Source: an uncultured Candidatus Melainabacteria bacterium
GTDB lineage: Bacteria > Cyanobacteriota > Vampirovibrionia > Gastranaerophilales > Gastranaerophilaceae
Length of the DNA stretch: 13,994 bases
Direction: 5' to 3'
Assembly: GCA_934675225.1 (NCBI GenBank)
Contig: CAKUQA010000007.1
Coordinates: 1-13,994 of the forward strand
The position numbers and the translations under genes were made by a program. The notes beneath the pieces are model-generated. The model was not told the DNA's origin, did no database searches, and saw nothing but the letters and a program-made list of their open reading frames with translations. Shown piece after piece: positions 8,216-13,994 of this stretch. Positions within the stretch are counted from its first letter, which is position 1; each line of letters opens with the position of its first letter.

Positions 8216-8236
8216 AAATTAATTATTAATTAATTT
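8216..8236. repeat. 21-bp A/T-only palindrome between membrane-protein gene and clpB
   Basis: Perfect 10-bp arms AAATTAATTA and TAATTAATTT around one T, running into seven T or more on the + strand side. It overlaps the stop codon of the membrane-protein gene (8230-8232) and precedes clpB on the minus strand. With no G/C it is a poor terminator. It could be a protein-binding site or a chance palindrome in A/T-rich DNA. Confidence 0.4.
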
Positions 8237-8592
8237 TTTTCAAGGGTTGTCAAAAAAGATACAGGAATTAACCCCAAAGAAAGACCGAAGAAAAACAACA
8301 AAGGCACTGATATTATCATTAACAAAACTGCCTTAAAAGAATTAAACATATTTTTTGCCTGAATAATTGCAAAAGCTAATATCAAACCGTAAAATATTGC
8401 TAAAATCGGAGCATATTTAACTGCTAAAAGAGTTGCTTCTTGAACAGATTTAATTTCTGGATGTCCAAGTGATATAAGCAAACCGCAAAGCAATCCTGCA
8501 AATATTGCTCCTAAAATAGAATACACTATATAAAAACCAAATACTTCGAAACCTGAACGCTTTACAGTCAAATCAAATAAATTTTTGAACAT
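8230..8592 (-). CDS. small integral membrane protein of unknown function
   Basis: 120 residues with three predicted membrane helices (about 17-41, 55-77, 87-112), a basic amphipathic N-terminus (MFKNLFDLTVKR) and a short polar tail (LEKN). Gly- and Ala-rich helix faces suggest packing in the membrane. No family signature was recognised. GAGGAG (complement of 8600-8605) lies 7 nt before the ATG and overlaps the recO stop codon; only 12 bp separate the two genes, so it is very probably co-transcribed, and perhaps translationally coupled, with recO. Confidence 0.7.
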   Translation of the reverse strand: MFKNLFDLTVKRSGFEVFGFYIVYSILGAIFAGLLCGLLISLGHPEIKSVQEATLLAVKYAPILAIFYGLILAFAIIQAKNMFNSFKAVLLMIISVPLLFFFGLSLGLIPVSFLTTLEKN

Positions 8593-8604
8593 ATCTAATC
8601 TCCT

Positions 8605-9366
8605 CTACTTAATTTCCTGTAAAATATCCGTCGAATTGAATTTTTTAGACGAATGAACATTTATATATTCTTTTAAAAGTTCAAAACATACACTGCACAC
8701 CTTGTCATTAGCTTTTTTATCATATTCTGAAACAAAATCAAAATCATTCAGCAAACAAGAATTCAAAAAATCTCTTAATTTGTAATGCATTACAGAATGT
8801 AAATGATATTTTTCATTACACTCCGGACATAAAATACCACCTAACTGCGAAGAAAAATACATATTTTGGTCTTTTATCGGCTCTCCACAACACAAACAAT
8901 TATCAAGCTCAACACCCAAACCAGATATCTGCATCATTTTTAACTGGAATTTTATAACCGCAATAACAATCTCAGTAGAAGTTTCTGCATTAGATATTTT
9001 ATCTAACGCTTTATACAACAATTCATAAATTTCTTTAGAACAAGGATCATCCTCTACTCCAAAGTTATTAACAACTTCTGTTACATACATAGAATAAAAA
9101 ATTTTATCCATATTTTGACGAGTTTTATGAAAAGTGTTTAAAGCTTCGGCTTGACAAATTCTATCAAGATTTTTTCCTTTATAAAGCATCAACTTATTGG
9201 CAACAAGCAAATCCATCCTTGCACCAAGTTTACTCTTAGGCTTTTTTACTCCCTTTGCAACTCCTCTGATAAGTCCCTTATCCTTTGAATACATGACAAT
9301 AATTTTATCAGCTTCACTCAAATTATATGACTTCAGATTAATTGCATCCGTCACAAAATTGTTCAT
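8605..9366 (-). CDS. recO: DNA repair protein RecO
   Basis: Mediator of RecA loading in the RecFOR pathway, helping RecR and SSB-coated single strands. The 253-residue length is normal. The N-terminal OB-fold is recognisable in TDAINLKSYNLSEADKIIVM and KGLIRGVAKGVKKPKSKLG. A helical middle follows, then the zinc-binding pair CLCC (Cys157, Cys160) and CPEC (Cys180, Cys183) within GLGVELDNCLCCGEPI. A further CSVC (224-227) occurs near the C-terminus, beyond the usual zinc site. The start at 9366 fits the family N-terminus; the ribosome site is weak (GAGAT). It begins 24 bp after the pilT stop, consistent with a pilT-recO-membrane protein operon. Confidence 0.94.
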   Translation of the reverse strand: MNNFVTDAINLKSYNLSEADKIIVMYSKDKGLIRGVAKGVKKPKSKLGARMDLLVANKLMLYKGKNLDRICQAEALNTFHKTRQNMDKIFYSMYVTEVVNNFGVEDDPCSKEIYELLYKALDKISNAETSTEIVIAVIKFQLKMMQISGLGVELDNCLCCGEPIKDQNMYFSSQLGGILCPECNEKYHLHSVMHYKLRDFLNSCLLNDFDFVSEYDKKANDKVCSVCFELLKEYINVHSSKKFNSTDILQEIK

Positions 9367-9390
9367 ACAACTATCTCTATTTTAGCACAA

Positions 9391-10494
9391 CTACATGCCG
9401 GTTCCGTGATATACACCTCTAAACATCTGTTGCAATTCATTCTTATTATCAGAATAAGACATTGCAACTTCTTCTGAAATCAAGTCTTGTTCATACAATC
9501 TGTACAATGAAGTATTCATTGTAATCATGTTATTGAAAGAACCTTTCTTAACCAGTTCATAAATTTCTTCCAATTTTTCTTTTTCAATAAAATCCTTAAC
9601 AGTAGGAGTTACAACCAAAACCTCACATGCCGGACGACGACCGGAACCGTTAGAAACAGGAATAAGTTTTTGAGAAACTGTACCTCTCAAAATAGAAGCT
9701 AACTGTCCTCTTACAAACTCTCTGTCAGATGGCTCATACATGTTAACAATTCTGTTAACCGTTTGAATTGCATCATTTGTGTGAATTGTTGCAAATACCA
9801 AGTGACCTGTTTCTGCAGCTTTTAACGCTGCCGTAACAGTCTCTTTATCCCTAATTTCACCAATAAATATAACATCCGGATCCTGTCTCAATGCATATTT
9901 AATACCATCGGGAAATGTTGGCGTATCAATCAAAACCTGTCTTTGAGAAACCAAACATTTTTTATTTGTAAAAATAAATTCAACCGGATCTTCAATTGTA
10001 ATAATATGCTTAGGATAATTAATATTTATATAATCAATCAAAGAAGCAATTGTGGTAGATTTTCCTGAACCTGTAGGACCTGTAATCAATACCAAACCAT
10101 TATTTAGTGTTGCAAATTGTTCAATAGATTCCGGCAAATTCAACTCAGCAACTCTTTTAATATTATAAGGAATTGTTCTGATAACAAGAGCGCTTTTACC
10201 TAATTGACGACTTAAGTTTACCCTGAAACGAGAAACTCCATGAATTTCATACGCAAAATCAAGGTCAAATACAGAGTTAACCTTACCTTTAAAGTGTATA
10301 GGCAACAAAATATCATACGCTAAAGAAATATCATCCTCTGTCAATACAGGCATGTCGACTTTAGTGATTTTTCCGTCAATTCTTATTGCTGGATGTTCAT
10401 CAACCTGCAAATGTACATCAGAAGCGCCGACTGCAACTGCTTTTTTAAGGAAAGATATAATATTGAACTTTGAATTCGTATAATTTTCTGCCAT
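9391..10494 (-). CDS. pilT: PilT-like type IV pilus retraction ATPase
   Basis: Hexameric cytosolic ATPase of the PilT/GspE superfamily. The 367 residues are the usual PilT length. Features in order: N-terminal PAS-like part (SDVHLQVDEHPAIRIDGKI, 25-43); Walker A GPTGSGKST (139-147); Asp box IITIEDPVEF (164-173); Walker B DPDVIFIGEIRD (205-216); His box GHLVFATIHTND (230-241). The C-terminal MNTSLYRLYEQDLISEE (326-342) and SDNKNEL match PilT. The PilT AIRNLIRE motif position reads TVKDFIEK (298-305), clearly diverged. By family it depolymerises pili to pull the cell or DNA. GAGAGG upstream serves as the ribosome site, and a good promoter lies at 10520-10548. No pilB, pilC or pilD is in the window; the pilin-like gene at 1384 is a possible partner but is not linked in an operon. 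Confidence 0.92.
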   Translation of the reverse strand: MAENYTNSKFNIISFLKKAVAVGASDVHLQVDEHPAIRIDGKITKVDMPVLTEDDISLAYDILLPIHFKGKVNSVFDLDFAYEIHGVSRFRVNLSRQLGKSALVIRTIPYNIKRVAELNLPESIEQFATLNNGLVLITGPTGSGKSTTIASLIDYININYPKHIITIEDPVEFIFTNKKCLVSQRQVLIDTPTFPDGIKYALRQDPDVIFIGEIRDKETVTAALKAAETGHLVFATIHTNDAIQTVNRIVNMYEPSDREFVRGQLASILRGTVSQKLIPVSNGSGRRPACEVLVVTPTVKDFIEKEKLEEIYELVKKGSFNNMITMNTSLYRLYEQDLISEEVAMSYSDNKNELQQMFRGVYHGTGM

Positions 10495-10519
10495 AGTAAC
10501 CCTCTCTTGCTATTGTTAG

Positions 10520-10548
10520 ATTGTATCATGTTTTTTTATGTATGACAA
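10520..10548 (-). promoter_or_regulatory. promoter of the pilT operon
   Basis: Reading leftward: TTGTCA (complement of 10543-10548) and TACAAT (complement of 10520-10525), each 5 of 6 to consensus, exactly 17 bp apart. The predicted 5' leader of pilT is about 20 nt. Confidence 0.65.
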
Positions 10549-10618
10549 TAACTTTTTTAATGTAACAAAAACTTAACAAATGAAATAAAAAAGTCAATTC
10601 TTTAAAAACAAAATACTT

Positions 10619-10797
10619 TATATAAGAGTAAGGGAAATCAAAAGTTACAAATTGGAAAAACAAATTATCGGATATTAAAAATAATCAAGTTCTTCAAATG
10701 GTTTGAACAAGATTAAAAGAAAAAGTTTATTTTATACTCTCTCTCTTAATATCCTCGTGTTTATTTAATGTTGCCTCTCTAAGGCAACTTTTTTTTT
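10619..10797 (+). ncRNA. candidate small RNA in the pilT / secreted-protein intergenic region
   Basis: The 348 bp between 10495 and 10842 holds no open frame of note, yet contains a strand-specific + terminator at 10770-10797 with no + strand gene before it. Upstream sequence can pair: GGATATTAA (10670-10678) with TTAATATCC (10746-10754), a perfect 9 bp; TTCAAA (10693-10698) with TTTGAA (10702-10707) around TGG; and AGAGTA (10625-10630) with TACTCT (10735-10740). A TATAAG box at 10621-10626 could start the RNA near 10633, giving about 165 nt, but no good -35 is seen. Length and the pairing of distant segments recall 6S RNA, but no conserved 6S sequence was recognised. Start, strand activity and function are inferred. 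Confidence 0.4.
10770..10797 (+). terminator. intrinsic terminator without an upstream gene
   Basis: Seven-bp arms GTTGCCT (10770-10776) and AGGCAAC (10782-10788) around CTCTA, followed at once by nine T. On the minus strand there is no T-run after the hairpin, so it acts rightward only, and the nearest rightward gene upstream ends at 5499. Confidence 0.8.
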
Positions 10798-10842
10798 GCA
10801 ATTTTTCTATTTACAAAAATTCTTTTACATTTGTAATAATTT

Positions 10843-11679
10843 TTATTTTAACCAAATATTAAACTCTATTGATTCTTTTTTAGGGTTAATATCAACTTCT
10901 TTTCCTCTAAAAGCTCCTCCACAGTAATTAAAAAATTGAGCAACACGATTACTTTTATATTTCAAAATTTCAAAACCGTTTATCGATAAAGGAGAATTTA
11001 TAACAACATCATTTCTACTTACAGATTTTGTTTTAAATTGTTTGAAATCAATTTGCGCATTATCATAATTCCAACCGTTATCGCTCACAAAATCAACTAT
11101 GCCATAAACAGGAGTTCCTTTTTTAATATATAATTTGCCATTTTTATTAACATCTTTAGACACTACAAATTTTAAATTATCTCCAACCTCTATTTCATCA
11201 TAGCAAGTCGAAATTTTTTGAGCAGCACGTATTTTTATAGGCGTATCTTCTGAATTTATGTAATCATTTAAGAAAATAGTTAATCTTGTTTTTTCCGGCT
11301 TAAGAATAACTTCACCTCCACGAATTATCGCATTCACAGGTGCAAAACCTGCATTTGCCATGTCTTGATATTTTTTATGTTCGCCGCCTTTCAAATATAT
11401 TTGCCCATCAAGAACTTTATCCGAATTTTTATATTTAAAATTAGAAATCAGCATAGAAGCTTGTTCTCCGGCAAAACCATTAGGAGTCAATTCTCGTATC
11501 AAACCTGAAATTTCTTCTCCGGTTTTTACATCTTTAAAATATACAGTATCGCCTTCTTTTAATTTTTTGTCATTTGTAGCTATTTTGGTTAAAGGTGTAA
11601 TTGTAATATGAATTTCTTCTGAAAATACAGGTAAACTACAAAATACTAAACATAAAACTAGTAAGAAATTTTTAAACAT
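10843..11679 (-). CDS. secreted protein of unknown function built from two related halves
   Basis: Not recognised as a named family. Signal peptide MFKNFLLVLCLVFCSLPVFS (cleavage near residue 20), then two segments of about 115 residues that look homologous. Half 1 (~24-137) has LKEGDTVYFKD, SGLIRELTPNGFAGEQASMLI, NFKYKN and RGGEVILKPEKTRLTIFL. Half 2 (~150-278) has IEVGDNLKFVVSKD, YGIVDFVSDNGWNYDNAQIDF, KQFKTK and RGKEVDINPKKESIEFNIWL. The alternating pattern suggests beta-sandwich or barrel domains; LYIKKGTPVYGIV vaguely recalls TrbI/VirB10-like beta domains, which I do not press. Its ATG overlaps the stop of the M48 gene by one base (TAATG) with AGGAAGG upstream, so the two are translationally coupled and probably act together in the envelope. 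Confidence 0.78.
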   Translation of the reverse strand: MFKNFLLVLCLVFCSLPVFSEEIHITITPLTKIATNDKKLKEGDTVYFKDVKTGEEISGLIRELTPNGFAGEQASMLISNFKYKNSDKVLDGQIYLKGGEHKKYQDMANAGFAPVNAIIRGGEVILKPEKTRLTIFLNDYINSEDTPIKIRAAQKISTCYDEIEVGDNLKFVVSKDVNKNGKLYIKKGTPVYGIVDFVSDNGWNYDNAQIDFKQFKTKSVSRNDVVINSPLSINGFEILKYKSNRVAQFFNYCGGAFRGKEVDINPKKESIEFNIWLK

Positions 11680-12383
11680 TACAAACTACCTTCCTGCTTC
11701 AAATGACGTCTTTTTTGTTTTTGTTGAAATTCTTTTATTTCATTTCCCATAGAATACTCAAAATTTTTATAAGAAGAAGTTTGAGTAAGAGAAGAATTCA
11801 AATACTGCGGATATTTTACATATATATATTTATACATAGCAAGTAATCTTTTTGAGCCTTTTGGATGAGTATACGTAAATCCCCAATCCCAAACAGGTTC
11901 TCCTTCTATTTTATTCATAATTGTAATTGCAGCAATCGGGTCATAACCTGCCTTTACCATATAATCAATACCATTCAAATCAGCCTTCATTTCATATTTT
12001 TTGGAATTTGACTGCATCGCAATATACTTTATCATTCCGCCATAAGCTTCTACAGAATGAGCAATTTCATGCGACAAAACAAACGCTAACTCGGAATCAT
12101 TATCTATATACAAAAACATTGGTGTATAAATTCTAACAGTTTTATCATAAATATTTGAAGTAGCGTTTAAAACTTTTTTATCATTAATTACAAAAATAGG
12201 AACTCGTCTTGGGATTTTATTATCAATAAGAATTTTATTCCCGACATTCAAAACTTTTTCTTCATCAATTCCTTTTTTCTTCCAAAAATTATTAAGATTG
12301 ACATCTCTTACCAGATAAACATCTTCCGCAAAAGCGCATGTACCAATTAAAAGTAAACTCAACACTACTAAAAACTTTTTCAT
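11679..12383 (-). CDS. exported M48-family zinc metallopeptidase
   Basis: 234 residues with a cleavable signal peptide (MKKFLVVLSLLLIGTCAFA, cleavage before EDVY). Catalytic HEIAH (105-109) lies in LSHEIAHSVEAYGG, with the third zinc ligand Glu131 in YEMKADLNGIDYMVKAGYDP and the downstream THPKGSKR (172-179), the pattern of periplasmic M48 peptidases of the BepA/LoiP/YcaL type. There is no TPR domain as in BepA, and the tail is basic (QQKQKRRHLKQEGSL). Cys16 sits in a poor lipobox (IGTC), so a lipoprotein is less likely than a soluble periplasmic enzyme. By family it degrades or helps fold outer-envelope proteins. GGGGA is a weak ribosome site. It is the first gene of a two-gene operon with the duplicated-domain protein and is divergent from glmS. 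Confidence 0.88.
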   Translation of the reverse strand: MKKFLVVLSLLLIGTCAFAEDVYLVRDVNLNNFWKKKGIDEEKVLNVGNKILIDNKIPRRVPIFVINDKKVLNATSNIYDKTVRIYTPMFLYIDNDSELAFVLSHEIAHSVEAYGGMIKYIAMQSNSKKYEMKADLNGIDYMVKAGYDPIAAITIMNKIEGEPVWDWGFTYTHPKGSKRLLAMYKYIYVKYPQYLNSSLTQTSSYKNFEYSMGNEIKEFQQKQKRRHLKQEGSL

Positions 12384-12412
12384 AATATTTCCCCATTTAT
12401 TTTACGGAAATA

Positions 12413-12441
12413 ATTTTACTATATTTTTTTAAGATTTGCAA
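12413..12441 (-). promoter_or_regulatory. candidate promoter of the M48 peptidase operon
   Basis: Reading leftward: TTGCAA (complement of 12436-12441), 17 bp, then TAAAAT (complement of 12413-12418). The leader would be about 25 nt. Confidence 0.45.
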
Positions 12442-12464
12442 TACAGATGTAAAACTTTTATAAG
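12436..12464 (+). promoter_or_regulatory. candidate upstream promoter of glmS sharing the same -35
   Basis: TTGCAA (12436-12441), 17 bp, then TATAAG (12459-12464) reading rightward. Because TTGCAA is its own reverse complement, the same six bases can serve the leftward promoter, in which case the two transcripts would exclude each other. Confidence 0.4.
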
Positions 12465-12491
12465 GATATTTTATTTTAGGTTTTTCAATGA

Positions 12492-12497
12492 TATAAT
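12492..12497 (+). promoter_or_regulatory. proximal -10 box for glmS
   Basis: Perfect TATAAT 34 bp before the glmS ribosome site GGAGAG start region, with only a weak -35 (TTTTAT at 12469-12474, 17 bp upstream). The leader would be about 28 nt, too short to hold a glmS ribozyme. Confidence 0.4.
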
Positions 12498-12531
12498 GTG
12501 GAACAGTTACAGATTATTGGAGAGCAAAATT

Positions 12532-13994
12532 ATGTGCGGAATAGTTGGATATGTAGGAAATAAACCTGTTGTAGATATATTAGTAGACGGACTTGAACAA
12601 CTTGAATACAGAGGATACGATTCATCCGGAATAGCAGTTATGTGTCCTGAAGATATTAAAGTTTACAAAGCAATAGGCAAATTACACAATTTAAGAGAAA
12701 AATTAAGAGGTCACGAAAAAGAATTTAACGCTTCTACTATGGGAATAGGTCACATTAGATGGGCAACCCACGGTGCACCAACTTTATTAAACGCTCACCC
12801 ACATACTTGTAATTGTGGACATTTAGTTGTTGTTCATAACGGGATTATTGAAAACTATAAAGAATTAAGACAAAAATTAGAAGCAGAAGGATGTGTATTC
12901 AAATCTCAAACAGATACAGAAACAGTTGCACACCTTGTAGCTAGAAAATATGCACAATGTAAAGACTTAACAGAAGCTGTAAGACTTGCATCAAAAGAAA
13001 TTGAAGGAGCTTATGCGCTTTGTGTAATGCATTTTGACTGTAAAGACAAACTTGTTATTACAAAAAGAAATGCTCCATTACTAATCGGGGTTGGACAAAA
13101 TGAATACTTTGCGGCATCAGATGTTCCTGCAATCATTAAACATACAAATAAAGCTGTTTACTTGGAGGACAATCAAATTGCAACATTAACACCTGAAAGT
13201 ATGGATATAATTAACTTAGACGGCGATAAAGTCAATGCAAAAATAGAAGTTTTGCCTTGGGAACCTGTTGCTTTAAGTAAAATGGGCTACAAACACTTTA
13301 TGCTTAAAGAAATACATGAACAACCTGACGTAATTAGAAATATACTTGTTGGCAGACTTCATGCTCCTGATGAAAATATTGTTTTAAATGAAGTTAAATT
13401 AAACAAAGATACACTAAAAAATCTTAACAGAATTCAAATTATTGCATGTGGAACATCTCTACATGCTGCTATGATTGGAAAATACTTAATTGAAAACTTC
13501 TGTGGAATTGCCGTTGATGTAGAAGCTTCCAGTGAATATATTTACAGAAAAACAGTCACCGATGAGCACACTTTAGTTATCGGCGTTTCCCAATCAGGTG
13601 AAACTGCTGATACTTTAACTGCTATAAAACAGGCAAAAGCAAAAGGGTCTCATATTTTAATAATTACAAACAGACCTGACAGTGCCATGGCTAGAGAAGC
13701 TGACAGTTTAATACCTGTAAATGCAGGGATTGAAGTATCTGTTGCTGCAACAAAATCATATATCGCTCAATTGATGGCCTTCTACTTGTTATCATTATAT
13801 ATGGCAGAAATCAAGGGTAGTGTTGATACTGCAACATTAACTTCTTTAAAAGCGGAATTAATGGTATTACCTCAAAAAATTGAACAAATTCTTGCTCATA
13901 AAGAAGATATTCAAAAAGTTGCAAAAGTTTATGCAAACACAAAAGATTTTATTTATATTGCCAGAGGAATAAACTACCCAACAGCATTAGAAGG
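12532..13994 (+). CDS. glmS: glutamine-fructose-6-phosphate aminotransferase, 5' part (cut by window end)
   Basis: Makes glucosamine-6-phosphate from fructose-6-phosphate and glutamine, the first step to UDP-GlcNAc for peptidoglycan and lipopolysaccharide. 487 of about 610 residues are inside the window. N-terminal glutaminase: catalytic Cys2 in MCGIVGYVG, YRGYDSSGIA (26-35), HIRWATHG (74-81), HNGIIENY (102-109), DTETVAHL. Then the first sugar-isomerase domain: CGTSLHAA (306-313), SQSGETADT (353-361), and EVSVAATKSY (401-410). The second SIS domain has begun (KDFIYIARGINYPTALEG) when the sequence stops; the C-terminal catalytic end is not seen. GGAGAG at 12519-12524, 7 nt before ATG, fixes the start. 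No glmS ribozyme is present upstream. Its substrate is the product of Pgi encoded at 2161-3549, although the genes are not linked. Confidence 0.97.
   Translation, partial: MCGIVGYVGNKPVVDILVDGLEQLEYRGYDSSGIAVMCPEDIKVYKAIGKLHNLREKLRGHEKEFNASTMGIGHIRWATHGAPTLLNAHPHTCNCGHLVVVHNGIIENYKELRQKLEAEGCVFKSQTDTETVAHLVARKYAQCKDLTEAVRLASKEIEGAYALCVMHFDCKDKLVITKRNAPLLIGVGQNEYFAASDVPAIIKHTNKAVYLEDNQIATLTPESMDIINLDGDKVNAKIEVLPWEPVALSKMGYKHFMLKEIHEQPDVIRNILVGRLHAPDENIVLNEVKLNKDTLKNLNRIQIIACGTSLHAAMIGKYLIENFCGIAVDVEASSEYIYRKTVTDEHTLVIGVSQSGETADTLTAIKQAKAKGSHILIITNRPDSAMAREADSLIPVNAGIEVSVAATKSYIAQLMAFYLLSLYMAEIKGSVDTATLTSLKAELMVLPQKIEQILAHKEDIQKVAKVYANTKDFIYIARGINYPTALE

Noticed and set aside
10619..10797. Assignment of the candidate small RNA as 6S RNA, SRP RNA or tmRNA
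   Set aside because: No conserved sequence or characteristic loop of these RNAs was found; only length and end pairing resemble 6S.
12465..12531. glmS ribozyme or other riboswitch in the glmS leader
   Set aside because: The leader is at most about 60 nt with no recognisable core; the ribozyme is around 150 nt or longer.
1..13994. CRISPR arrays, insertion sequences, prophage or defence genes, tRNA genes
   Set aside because: No spaced direct repeats, transposase, integrase, defence proteins or tRNA-like cloverleaf was found in either strand.

Overview
The window (about one third G+C, standard genetic code) reads like chromosomal DNA of a gut or aquatic member of the non-photosynthetic cyanobacterial sister group (Vampirovibrionia/'Melainabacteria', order Gastranaerophilales). 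This is inferred from the pilin-like protein with the FTLAEVLVTLGIIGIVAAMT leader, the PilT ATPase, a small protein with an N-terminal NTSFGQ stretch, and the strong A/T bias. No marker gene fixes the taxonomy. I see no mobile element, CRISPR array, tRNA or rRNA. Most of the window is an ordinary, gene-dense chromosomal region.

Left part (1-5500, mostly + strand): the 3' two thirds of an APC-family amino-acid permease; a convergent small XRE regulator; a divergently transcribed pilin-like gene, separated from the regulator by 61 bp that hold two inverted repeats; glucose-6-phosphate isomerase (pgi); a secreted protein of unknown function placed 4 bp before thioredoxin reductase (trxB); and a 128-aa protein of unknown function that ends at a strong bidirectional terminator.

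Middle part (5554-10494, - strand, reading right to left): pilT, recO, a three-segment membrane protein, then clpB. The first three genes are tightly spaced and probably form one operon behind a good promoter at 10520-10548. clpB lies 81 bp further on, has its own strong ribosome binding site, and starts at an ATG 21 bp inside the longest open frame.

Right part (10495-13994): a 348-bp gene-free stretch that carries a + strand intrinsic terminator with no gene in front of it, which suggests an unannotated small RNA. Next come two - strand genes coupled by a TAATG overlap, an M48-type zinc peptidase and a secreted protein made of two related halves, followed by the divergent glmS (5' 80%, cut by the window end). 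The M48 gene and glmS may share a single palindromic TTGCAA as their -35 element.

Functionally the window mixes central sugar metabolism (pgi makes fructose-6-phosphate and glmS consumes it for amino-sugar and cell-wall synthesis), thiol redox (trxB), protein disaggregation (clpB), recombination (recO), type IV pilus functions (pilin-like protein, PilT) and envelope proteins. The best leads for something undescribed are the XRE/pilin switch region, the orphan-terminator small RNA, the duplicated-domain partner of the M48 peptidase, and the NTSFGQ N-terminal protein.
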